Shown piece by piece: positions 19,932 to 27,621 of a stretch of 57,945 bases of DNA. Every line of letters starts with the position of its first letter. Positions within the stretch are counted from its first letter, which is position 1. Below the pieces are notes generated by a model, which worked only from the letters and a program-made list of their open reading frames with translations, ran no database searches and was not told where the DNA came from. Source of the stretch: Planctomycetia bacterium (lineage in GTDB: Bacteria; Planctomycetota; Phycisphaerae; Phycisphaerales; SM1A02); assembly GCA_005792145.1 (NCBI GenBank), contig SXSS01000049.1, positions 1 to 57,945 on the forward strand. Reading direction: 5' to 3'. Made by a program: the position numbers and the translations under genes.

Positions 19932-21472
19932 AGCGGGCGTAATTTTCCTTCGAGATAGTTCAGGTAATGCTCCGAAGAAAGCCCCGATCCAGTCACTCGC
20001 TTGCAAAGTTCTTCGGGCAAAAATCTGCGACCGTGCGCGTGAATTTCTCGGTTGAGCCATTCTCGCAGAGGCACGAAATCGCCTTTGGCAAATCCATCTT
20101 CAAGCCCAGGCATCGCCTTCTTTGCAGCGTCAAAGAATTGCGCGGAATACAAAGTGCCGAGCGTGTACGTCGGGAAATATCCAAATGCGCCCATACTCCA
20201 ATGCACATCTTGCAAGCACCCTCTTCGATCATCTGGCACGGTAAGACCCAGATATTCCTTGTATCTGCGATTCCATTCTCCAGGTAAATCCTTCGGCGCA
20301 AGTGAACCCGCAATGAGCAACCGTTCGATTTCGAACCGCACCATCACATGCATGTTGTAAGTCGCCTCGTCTGCATCGACTCGAATGAATCCAGGCTCGA
20401 CGATATTTGCCGCGCCATACAACTCATCAAGAGAAAAGCCATCGACGCCTCGGCCAAAGAAGCTTTCAAGCTTTGGCATGCACCACTTCCAAAATGGAAG
20501 TCCTCGCCCAACTTGATTTTCCCAAAGACGACTTTGACTTTCGTGAATTCCAAGCGAAACCGCGGTGCCGGCAGGTGTTCCAATTGCTCGAGCTGGCAAT
20601 CCTTGTTCGTACATTCCGTGGCCAGCCTCGTGCATCGAAGATCCCAGCGCATCATTCACGCATCTTTCGCTATAACGAGTTGTCATGCGAACATCATTGC
20701 AGTGGCTGCCACCGCAAAATGGATGCGTGCTCGAATCCAAACGCCCTCTTTGGAAATCGAATCCAATTGACTCGACAACCATTCGCACAAACTTTGCCTG
20801 TGCATCGACCGGCAATGCAAGTTCGTTGAATCGATTCGATGGTCGACGCGATCCTCCCATCAAATCGCCGAGCAATTTGACCAAACGAGCTCGAAGTGGA
20901 GTGAATACCTTGGTGACAGATGCCGCGGTGCAACCAGGTTCGTATGTATCTGCGAGCGCATCCCATGGTTCTCCGCCAGATGGAATCCCCAAGCATGCCG
21001 CTTTCTCGCGGTTGAGCGCTACAAGCTTTTCCAACCAAGGCAAGAACATTTTGAAGTCGCTGGCCTTTCGTGCTGTCGCCCACTCATGCTGGGCCTTGCT
21101 GGAAACTTCTGCGAATTCGCTGATCAACCTCTCTGGCAATTTCGTCGCTTGATCAAAGTCGCGGCGCAATTCGACGATGTTTGCGGACTCGACAGAATTA
21201 CTCGCCATGAACTCGCGATCTGCCTCGCACTGCGAAATCAATTCTCCCACTTTGGGATCGGTGGACATCTGATGTTGCAGTCGAGCGAGAATTGCCAATT
21301 GCTGACTTCGCAATTCGACTCCACCTGCTGGCATCATTGTCTCTTGATCCCAACTGAGAATCCCACCCGTCGCCCCAAGCAAATGTGCCTCACGAACTCG
21401 TTCGATGAGCGCCTGATATGCCTTTGGAGTCTTGCCCGATGTTGTCGACGATTGGAGAGTTGCTGAAGTCAT
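19919..21472 (-). CDS. M32-family metallocarboxypeptidase
   Basis: A 517-residue zinc carboxypeptidase of the Taq/Pfu type, which removes C-terminal residues from peptides in the cytoplasm. The zinc motif HEAGH is in SSMHEAGHGMYEQGLP near residue 285. Upstream is the family block STHPFCGGSHCNDVRMTTRY, and downstream is the HESQSRLWENQVGRG motif, which supplies the third zinc ligand Glu. Length is normal (about 500). There is no signal peptide. It is separated from the DUF1573-ankyrin gene upstream by a strong terminator at 21509-21539, so it has its own promoter. Confidence 0.93.
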   Translation of the reverse strand: MTSATLQSSTTSGKTPKAYQALIERVREAHLLGATGGILSWDQETMMPAGGVELRSQQLAILARLQHQMSTDPKVGELISQCEADREFMASNSVESANIVELRRDFDQATKLPERLISEFAEVSSKAQHEWATARKASDFKMFLPWLEKLVALNREKAACLGIPSGGEPWDALADTYEPGCTAASVTKVFTPLRARLVKLLGDLMGGSRRPSNRFNELALPVDAQAKFVRMVVESIGFDFQRGRLDSSTHPFCGGSHCNDVRMTTRYSERCVNDALGSSMHEAGHGMYEQGLPARAIGTPAGTAVSLGIHESQSRLWENQVGRGLPFWKWCMPKLESFFGRGVDGFSLDELYGAANIVEPGFIRVDADEATYNMHVMVRFEIERLLIAGSLAPKDLPGEWNRRYKEYLGLTVPDDRRGCLQDVHWSMGAFGYFPTYTLGTLYSAQFFDAAKKAMPGLEDGFAKGDFVPLREWLNREIHAHGRRFLPEELCKRVTGSGLSSEHYLNYLEGKLRPLYNC

Positions 21473-21508
21473 GGCTCTACTCTATCGCAACCACTGCAAT
21501 GAACCCAA

Positions 21509-21539
21509 AGAAAAAGGCCCCGCAATTGCGGAGGCCTTT
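21509..21539 (-). terminator. Rho-independent terminator after the DUF1573-ankyrin gene
   Basis: Read on the minus strand, GGCC-T-CCGCAATTGCGG-GGCC forms a GC-rich stem, closed by flanking A/T pairs, and runs straight into TTTTT. It lies 50 bases after the stop of the ankyrin gene. On the plus strand the T-run is only three bases, so termination is mainly for minus-strand transcripts. Confidence 0.85.
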
Positions 21540-21588
21540 GGTGAGCAATCTGTTGAAAAATCCAGTAAAAATTTGGATCGTGCTAGAT

Positions 21589-23364
21589 TTATTTCGCAGC
21601 AGGAACTGCGGGAGTTTCCGCAGGAACTGGCACTGCGCTAACTGCGCCTTTGCTTTGGAGCAAATCAGCGATTTCTTTTCCTGAGGCATCTGTTCGTCGT
21701 TGCGCAAGATCAAGCGCGGTCCGTCCAGTTGCATCCTTGGTATTCAAATCAGCCTTGGCTTCGATCAACAGTTTCGCCTTCTCGGCGGTTCCCGAAAGAG
21801 CTGCGAGTTGAAGTGGCGTATATCCCTGCTTATTGAGGGAGTTCACATCTGCTTTTCTTTCAATCAGCATGCGAACGCTTTCAATCTTTCCACTTCGAAC
21901 AGCACGCATCAGAGCGGAGTCTCCGGTGACGCCATCTTTGATATTCAAATCAAGATTTGGATATTTTTCCAAAAGAACAGCGACAGTTTCTGGCTTGCCG
22001 ATTCCAGCCGCCCAGATGAGCGGAGTCAATCCGTTGACATCGACCACAGTTGCATCAGCTCCCTTTGCGAGCAGAATCTTGACCGTCTCCGCCGAACCCA
22101 ATCCGCAGCCCCAGGTGAGAGGAGTTCCGCCGATGGAGTCCCGAGCTGTCAAGCTTGCGCCTGCATCAACAAGTTTCTGCGTTGCATCAACGCTTCCAGT
22201 TTCAGCCGCGAGGGTCAATGGACCTTTTCCAGTTCGGTCTTGCACATTCACATCGGCCTTTGCTTCGATAAGAATCGCAACGATTTCTCCACGATTTTCA
22301 CGGGCCGCCCAGTGCAAAGCTGTTCTGCCAGTATCGCCATCGACCTGATTGACATTCACTCCTGGAACAGCAAGCAATTCCTTGACCTTCACAACATTTC
22401 CCTGTTGCGCTGCGAGCACAAGTTCGCTTGTTGGCGTTGCAACGGCACGCTGCGTTGGCGGCGGTGGCGTTGGACGATCGCCAGCAACCATTGGCCTCTT
22501 GATCATCACACTGACAGAAGATGCTTTGGGATGATCTGTCGCAACAGTCACTTTGATTGCGCGTCCTTGTTCTTCCCATTTCGCCCAGTCGATCTTGAGA
22601 ATGTGCTCTGTGGCAGCATCTGGACTGATGTTGGAAACAACAGGTGGATTGACTCCAGTAATTTTGAATGCTTGTCCATCTGCAGCAGCGACGACAAGTT
22701 TTCCATCAAGATTTCCAGGATCATCAGCCTTTGCGGGACCTTCAATCACATCGGGAGTGATCGTGACATACGCCGCCACGTTTCCTTCGACAGTCAGAAT
22801 GACTGGTGCTGCGCCTTCGATCTGAAATGTGACGCGCTTGGACAACTTCACGCCCTGCTTTGGTCCTGGCTTAAGCGTAATTTCCATCTCGGAGAATCCA
22901 CCCGCTGGGATCGGATCCTTCGGTGCATTCGCCGTGGTGCAACCGCAACCTGGAATTGATCGTGCAATCGTGACGGGCTTGTCAGTCACATTTCGGATGA
23001 TCAATTTCCCTGTCTTTGGAACATCTGCTTGCATTTCTCCAAGATCGAGAATTGGTGGATCAAAGACAATCGGTGGTGGACCGGATGGAATATCTACTTG
23101 TTGCGAACCATCTTGTATTGGCTTGGCAAGACCTGGATCCCCAACCTGATTTGATGACTTGGACGGGGACATCAAATCACGGTCGCTTGCACCCTGTTGA
23201 TTTTTGGTCGACAAAATTCCATCCGATTGACTTCCCGGTGGCTTGGTTGGAATGACCGCACCACCAACCGACGGCGGCGCAGCCTGCTGCGAGAACGCGA
23301 TTGTTGTCGTTGATCCAACGAGGGCAAGGGCGAGAAGCAGACGATTGCAAGTAGATGATTTCAT
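21589..23364 (-). CDS. Secreted DUF1573 and ankyrin-repeat protein
   Basis: 591 residues from the ATG at 23364, preceded by AAAGGATC. Residues 1-26 form a signal peptide (LLLALALVG, then a Phe-Ser-Gln cleavage region). A Pro/Gln/Ser-rich linker follows. A DUF1573 domain lies at about 95-200, with LDLGEM, the GCGCTTA cysteine motif and GG-x-x-x-M-x-I; these domains are Ig-like and usually periplasmic. Residues about 310-575 hold seven ankyrin repeats with TALHWAARENRGEIVAILIE-like units. The fusion suggests a periplasmic scaffold. No enzymatic residues are seen. The open frame continues 33 codons upstream of the chosen start, but that part is not signal-like. Confidence 0.8.
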   Translation of the reverse strand: MKSSTCNRLLLALALVGSTTTIAFSQQAAPPSVGGAVIPTKPPGSQSDGILSTKNQQGASDRDLMSPSKSSNQVGDPGLAKPIQDGSQQVDIPSGPPPIVFDPPILDLGEMQADVPKTGKLIIRNVTDKPVTIARSIPGCGCTTANAPKDPIPAGGFSEMEITLKPGPKQGVKLSKRVTFQIEGAAPVILTVEGNVAAYVTITPDVIEGPAKADDPGNLDGKLVVAAADGQAFKITGVNPPVVSNISPDAATEHILKIDWAKWEEQGRAIKVTVATDHPKASSVSVMIKRPMVAGDRPTPPPPTQRAVATPTSELVLAAQQGNVVKVKELLAVPGVNVNQVDGDTGRTALHWAARENRGEIVAILIEAKADVNVQDRTGKGPLTLAAETGSVDATQKLVDAGASLTARDSIGGTPLTWGCGLGSAETVKILLAKGADATVVDVNGLTPLIWAAGIGKPETVAVLLEKYPNLDLNIKDGVTGDSALMRAVRSGKIESVRMLIERKADVNSLNKQGYTPLQLAALSGTAEKAKLLIEAKADLNTKDATGRTALDLAQRRTDASGKEIADLLQSKGAVSAVPVPAETPAVPAAK

Positions 23365-23602
23365 TGTCAAAAGATCCTTTGAATTCTTGATTGAGCCGTG
23401 TGGTGAATAAAGCACTGACAGAAACAAATGAAACAGTTCACTTTGAAGTGGGTTGATCAGCATAGACCAAACAAATCAAATGTGAACTGATCCACTATCG
23501 GTCATTCGTAAAGCAAGTTGAATTTGCTCGGCAAGATTGAGAAGATTTCCTCTGCGAGTGGCAGATAAAACATTTGATTTTGCCATACACTCGACCTTCC
23601 TT

Positions 23603-24817
23603 ATGGACCAGATACCAGCACATCGTGAGCGACCCCATGTCCGCCAATTTATGCCAATTGCGGTAGAAAATGCGGAAAAGAAGGTTTTCCTCGCTTTGCG
23701 AGACCCTGCGAATCTGCGAGGCGATGGAAACAGTCCCGTCATTCCGCCGGAGTTGCTGCCCCTGCTTTCCATTTTTCAAGGAGAAAAAACGATCGACGAG
23801 ATCAGCGAGGCGACAGGCGCTCCCAAGGAATTTCTTCTTCAGTTGGTGACCGTTCTGGATGATGCTGGACTATTGTGGGGACCAAATTGTGACCGCTTGG
23901 AAAAGGAAGCGATGGATCGCGTGCGCGAAAGCGGCGCGTTCTCCACGAACGCCGCGGATGCCGCGGGAGAAGATGCTGCCGAAGCAACCGAGCGCATTCG
24001 TGCGATGCTTGCCGCAGCGGAAGACCCGGAACTCGAAGGAGAAATCTTGGGCATTGTTGCGCCACATCTTGATTATGGCCGCGGTGGGAAAACATACGCC
24101 GCTGCATACAAGGCATTTGGAACGGACACAAAAGTTGATCGGATTGTCATCTTGGGCACGAATCATTTCGGCGCAGGTGACGGCGTTGTGATGAGTCGAT
24201 TTGGATTCAATAGTCCGTTTGGCATTTTCAAGCCTGATGTTGCATTCCTTGACTCGCTGCATAAGAAACTTGGCGATCGACTCTTCAAGGATGAAGTCGA
24301 TCATCTAGGTGAACACTCCATATCGATTCATCTTCCTTGGATTCACACAGTATTTGGAAATGTCCCAATCGTCGCGGCGCTTGTGCCCAGCCCACTCGTC
24401 CCACTTCTTTCTGATGATGGCGCGCGCGTGTCTTTCGACGAAATCGTCTCGGCGCTGCAGACTTCGATCGCAGAAGCGCCCGGCCGAACGTTGGTCATCG
24501 CCAGTGCCGATCTCAGTCACGTTGGACCGCAATTTGGGGATGAAACTCCTATTGGGGGCGAGATTCGTAAACAAGTTGAGTCGTATGATCGATCTCTTCT
24601 TGCGACATATCTCGAAGGGAATATCCAAAGTTTTCTTCACAAGGTCACTCGAGATAGGAACCATCAACGCTGGTGCAGCATCGGAAATATGACTGCGGCA
24701 AAAATTGTCACTGGAGGTCTGCCGGAACTCTGCGAATATTCGCAAAGTCCAGTTGAATCTGACCCGAAGGGAAATGCACTCGTCTCCAGCGCGGCGCTTG
24801 CGTTGATGAAGGTCTGA
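23603..24817 (+). CDS. MEMO-family protein (AmmeMemoRadiSam system protein B-like) with N-terminal extension
   Basis: 404 residues from the ATG at 23603. Residues about 125-400 are the MEMO fold, related to extradiol dioxygenases. Its putative metal and active-site positions are seen in APHLDYGRGG, ILGTNHFGAGDGV, ASADLSHVGPQFG and RWCSIGNM. Residues 1-120 are an extra domain with an Asp/Glu-rich helical region (IDEISEATGAPKEFLLQLV) resembling a winged-helix fragment. In other bacteria this protein sits with an AMMECR1 protein and a radical SAM enzyme; neither is in this window. The function of the system is unknown. The dtd gene follows 8 bases later. Confidence 0.8.
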   Translation: MDQIPAHRERPHVRQFMPIAVENAEKKVFLALRDPANLRGDGNSPVIPPELLPLLSIFQGEKTIDEISEATGAPKEFLLQLVTVLDDAGLLWGPNCDRLEKEAMDRVRESGAFSTNAADAAGEDAAEATERIRAMLAAAEDPELEGEILGIVAPHLDYGRGGKTYAAAYKAFGTDTKVDRIVILGTNHFGAGDGVVMSRFGFNSPFGIFKPDVAFLDSLHKKLGDRLFKDEVDHLGEHSISIHLPWIHTVFGNVPIVAALVPSPLVPLLSDDGARVSFDEIVSALQTSIAEAPGRTLVIASADLSHVGPQFGDETPIGGEIRKQVESYDRSLLATYLEGNIQSFLHKVTRDRNHQRWCSIGNMTAAKIVTGGLPELCEYSQSPVESDPKGNALVSSAALALMKV

Positions 24818-24825
24818 CTTCGCCG

Positions 24826-25278
24826 ATGATTGCCGTTCTTCAGAGAGTGACACGCGGCAAGGTTGAAGTTGGTTCGAAGGAAACTGGTTCTATAGATCGG
24901 GGGCTTGTCGTCTTGTTGGGCATCGCACGCGGCGATGACGAGAGCGATGTCCTTTGGATGTCCAAGCGAATCGCTTCTCTGCGAATTTTCAGCGACGAGG
25001 CAGGCAAGATGAACTGGGACATTCACCAAGCTCGTGGTTCGATATTGCTCGTCAGTCAATTCACCTTGCTTGCGGATCTTTCCAGTGGCAACCGACCTGG
25101 TTTCACGCAAGCAGAAGAACCAGATGTTGCTCGCATTCGCTGCGGTGAAGTTGCCGCGCAACTGCTGGGGCGAGGCATTCGTGTAGCGCACGGAGAATTT
25201 GGCGCAAACATGCTGGTCTCTTTGGAGAACGACGGTCCGGTCACGATTGTGCTGGATTCAAAAAGACCCTCAAAATGA
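24826..25278 (+). CDS. dtd: D-aminoacyl-tRNA deacylase
   Basis: A 150-residue enzyme that removes D-amino acids (and glycine mischarged on tRNA-Ala) from tRNA. The cross-subunit motifs SQFTLLAD near residue 77 and NDGPVT near residue 138 are present, as is GNRPGF. The normal SQFTLYA/NxGPVT pattern is kept except Leu for Tyr. It starts 8 bases after the MEMO gene, so they probably share an mRNA. Confidence 0.94.
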   Translation: MIAVLQRVTRGKVEVGSKETGSIDRGLVVLLGIARGDDESDVLWMSKRIASLRIFSDEAGKMNWDIHQARGSILLVSQFTLLADLSSGNRPGFTQAEEPDVARIRCGEVAAQLLGRGIRVAHGEFGANMLVSLENDGPVTIVLDSKRPSK

Positions 25279-25319
25279 GTTTGTAAAATTTGGCCTTGGG
25301 AAAAACAGAAAAGGGCAAA

Positions 25320-25359
25320 GAAAAAAAGAGCCCATCGCAGAAATTAACGCGACGGGCTC
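25320..25359 (-). terminator. Rho-independent terminator after the uracil-DNA glycosylase gene
   Basis: On the minus strand, GAGCCCGTCGC pairs with GCGATGGGCTC across a 10-base loop, with one mismatch, and is followed by seven T residues (25321-25327). It lies about 185 bases beyond the stop of the glycosylase gene. The rest of 25279-25542 is AT-rich with no other feature that I can support. Confidence 0.85.
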
Positions 25360-25542
25360 CTCGTGGGGGTATCTACTTTGCTCTATGAAATGGAACCAAA
25401 TCCTGTTTGGCTCAATTCAGTTTTTCAGACTCTTTCCTTTCCACTTCCTCCATGCATTTATACGAAACTTTTCACTGTAAGGATGCACAAATCGCAATCT
25501 ATTACGCTTCAAATAAAAATTTAGTTCGAACGAAAATGAAAT

Positions 25543-26406
25543 TTATTGATTCTGAGGCTGGGTAATTTTCCGTGTCACCGCCTGCAAGTCAGACCAGACT
25601 TCTTTTCTCGTTTCCACCGTGTAATTCCGCAGTAAATATGCGGGATGATGGGTTGGCATCAGAGGAATCGGGCTTCGGCGCGTGCTGGCTGGGGGGATCC
25701 ATTCTGCCCAGATACCGCGCAATTTGGAGATTCCTGAGTCTACTTTCAACAACAATTTTGTCGCCGGTCCCCCAAGAGTCACGATCACCTTTGGATTGAC
25801 GATAAGAATCTGATCCACAAGATATGGACCGCAAAGTTCGATTTCTGCCGAAAGCGGGGTTCGATTTTCGGGTGGTCTACTCTTGAGGACATTTGCGATA
25901 TAGCAATCCTCCCGCCGAAGTCCCATTGCGCGGATCATTTCATCCAGTTTTTGGCCTGCAAGACCCACGAATGGGCGCCCAATGCGATCTTCGGTTTCGC
26001 CGGGTGCTTCGCCAACAAAAAATATGTCCGCGTCGGGGCTGCCCTCTCCAAAGACCGTTTGAATATGCCCACGAACATTTGTGCAATGTTCGCACTCCAT
26101 ATCGTGCCGCTCGCGGAGTTCGGCAAGCCTCTTCCCCTTCTGGCAAAGAGAGCCTGTTTCTGCAGCGTCGCGTTTTTGCACTGGCACAAATGACGCGGTC
26201 GTCGAAGCGAGAACTGCTCTTTGATTGGGGATGCGTGGAGTAACGCCGACTTCTGCAACGCTCGTTTCAGATTTCGCCTTGGTTTCAACCGCGCTGGAAA
26301 TAGTCACCTCCACTTTGGACGGTGTGCATCCACGGGGGATATCGATCATCCCAAAGAGAAGATCGGTCCGAACCAATTGCTGCGCTGATCTGGAATTCGT
26401 TGACAT
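25543..26406 (-). CDS. Family 4 uracil-DNA glycosylase (UdgA-like)
   Basis: 287 residues. The first 80 are low-complexity and probably disordered. The catalytic domain (about 100-285) has motif 1 GEAPGETEDRIGRPFVG (132-148), ANVLKSRPPENRTP (171-184), a TLGGPATK block and the His motif THHPAYLLRN near the end. Enzymes of this family excise uracil from DNA and carry a [4Fe-4S] cluster held by four Cys. Here Cys105, Cys108 and Cys192 are present, but the usual Cys before RPP is Ser176; Cys168 lies eight residues earlier and might substitute. The start at 26406 is the only good one. A terminator lies downstream at 25320-25359. Confidence 0.88.
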   Translation of the reverse strand: MSTNSRSAQQLVRTDLLFGMIDIPRGCTPSKVEVTISSAVETKAKSETSVAEVGVTPRIPNQRAVLASTTASFVPVQKRDAAETGSLCQKGKRLAELRERHDMECEHCTNVRGHIQTVFGEGSPDADIFFVGEAPGETEDRIGRPFVGLAGQKLDEMIRAMGLRREDCYIANVLKSRPPENRTPLSAEIELCGPYLVDQILIVNPKVIVTLGGPATKLLLKVDSGISKLRGIWAEWIPPASTRRSPIPLMPTHHPAYLLRNYTVETRKEVWSDLQAVTRKITQPQNQ

Positions 26407-26460
26407 GGGAGAGATCCTGACTCGAATCAGTCCTGAAGGAAAACGAAATCACGCAAACTT

Positions 26461-27042
26461 TTATTTACTCTTGCGATTTTCAGTTTTCGTTGGAGTCTCG
26501 ATCAACTGAAACATGGACTGAGTTCGCAGAACCAAACCGCAATCGCTGCGGAGATGCCAACACTGAACATGAATCTCAGATCGATAACGCTGCAAATCAA
26601 TCACCGAAAGATTGGCTTTGTGAGTGACTGGATCGATCCAATCACAGACCAAAGATTCGTTCTCCCGTGCGTGCGCTTGCATCTCCTTGTATGTGCCAAG
26701 ATACAAATGCTCGGCAAGAGTCTCTGTCTGCACAGTTGTCATAAACTTGAGTGTTTCAGAGAGACTTTCTTCGTGATCGTGCTCGCCCGCGCAAGGAACA
26801 TTGTTGGACAATCCGCGCTCTGGAAGAATATGCGGTTGATCCGTCACCACTTCGCAAAGACAGAGTTTGTCCTGTTGAAAGCGGATGGAATGTCCTCCGC
26901 GAAAAATCCAAGCCTCTGCTTCGATTCCACCATTTTCAATTCGCTTTCGGCTTTCGATTGCGAAGAACTCTGGATGGACCGCCTTGCGATACAAAAGTAT
27001 TGTGTAAGACTGAAGACTATTTGTCTTTATGATCGGGTTCAT
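26461..27042 (-). CDS. Conserved-looking protein of unknown function
   Basis: About 193 residues from the ATG at 27042 (MNPIIKTNSLQSYTILLYRK). The frame stays open to 27135, but the extra part is Lys- and Ser-rich and would run toward the RNase P terminator. The segment LYRKAVHPEFF and the following beta-rich stretch with GGHSIRFQ recall a DUF2617-like fold, but I am not sure. An HDHEE cluster and several Cys and His residues could bind metal. There is no signal peptide or membrane helix. It lies 54 bases upstream of the glycosylase gene on the same strand, and co-transcription is possible. Confidence 0.55.
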   Translation of the reverse strand: MNPIIKTNSLQSYTILLYRKAVHPEFFAIESRKRIENGGIEAEAWIFRGGHSIRFQQDKLCLCEVVTDQPHILPERGLSNNVPCAGEHDHEESLSETLKFMTTVQTETLAEHLYLGTYKEMQAHARENESLVCDWIDPVTHKANLSVIDLQRYRSEIHVQCWHLRSDCGLVLRTQSMFQLIETPTKTENRKSK

Positions 27043-27172
27043 AGTTGGATCGAGTTTACAGATTTCTAATTGAGAATCAATACTTTTCTTTGTGTTATTT
27101 ATTAGAAGCAGTTTTTTGCTTTCAAATGAGCACAAGTGCTTGCAGTAGCGTTGCTTTCATTCTTTGCGCGAA

Positions 27173-27208
27173 CCCAAATAAAGAGGGCGGACCCTTGCGG
27201 ATCCGCCC
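27173..27208 (-). terminator. Rho-independent terminator of RNase P RNA
   Basis: On the minus strand GGGCGGATCC and GGGTCCGCCC form a 10-base-pair stem (one T-G wobble) closed by a GCAA tetraloop, followed by TCTTTATTT. It directly follows the 3' end of the RNase P RNA. Confidence 0.85.
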
Positions 27209-27210
27209 AA

Positions 27211-27586
27211 CGCGCGTGGTCGTAAGCCGAATTCTGTTCCCTTGCGGGTGACAATCATTTCTCTCTGGACCACCGTTGCCGATGGTCTCGAAGCACGCTA
27301 CCCGTCCTCAACCTACGGACAGCAGGTGGCGGAGGACCCGCCTGAGGACTGCTTGCGCTTGCACGCGGTGGGGTTTGCCATGCCTCCTTCGTCACCGAAG
27401 GAGCGGTGCGCTCTTACCGCACCTTTTCACCCTTACCGTTGCCGTGAGGCACCGGCGGTTTATTTTCTGTGGCACTGTCCCGAGCCTGCGTCGAGGCTGG
27501 TGGTCATTAGCCACCACCGTGTCCTGCCGTGTTCGGACTTTCCTCGCCCGACAAATGTCGGGGGCGATTGTCTGACCACCCACGCA
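27211..27586 (-). ncRNA. rnpB: RNase P RNA, bacterial type A
   Basis: The RNA subunit of RNase P, which cleaves the 5' leader from pre-tRNAs. Read on the minus strand, the conserved 5' core GGCGAGGAAAGTCCGAACAC is at about 27527-27546. Further in are ACAGTGCCACAGAAA, GGTAAGGGTGAAA with GGTAAGAGCGCACCG, and near the 3' end GAACAGAATTCGGCTTACG. The ends pair as helix P1 (bases 27574-27584 with 27211-27221, one mismatch), which sets the limits given. Length is about 376 nt, typical for type A. It is followed by a terminator at 27173-27208. The exact ends may shift by a few bases. Confidence 0.95.
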
Positions 27587-27591
27587 GGGTA

Positions 27592-27621
27592 GTCGTAGAC
27601 TGACATCGTGGCGAATCGCAA
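27592..27621 (-). promoter_or_regulatory. Candidate promoter of RNase P RNA
   Basis: On the minus strand a TTGCGA box (27616-27621) and a TACGAC box (27592-27597) are separated by 18 bases, with the RNA start expected about 6 bases downstream, at the P1 helix. The match to the sigma-70 consensus is 4/6 and 3/6. It overlaps the GTG start of the divergent gene at 27608. It is a position-based guess with weak sequence support. Confidence 0.3.

Noticed and set aside
21700-22959. A 419-residue open frame on the plus strand
   Set aside because: It lies opposite the DUF1573-ankyrin gene, has composition typical of a shadow frame (rich in Ser, Cys, Arg and His) and shows no family motif.
23439-23450. 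Palindrome CACTTTGAAGTG upstream of the DUF1573-ankyrin gene, possible operator
   Set aside because: A 12-base palindrome is expected by chance at this scale, and no regulator match is visible.
25320-25359. The same hairpin as a plus-strand terminator for dtd
   Set aside because: The A-run lies before the stem on the plus strand, with no T-run after it, so it works only for minus-strand transcripts.
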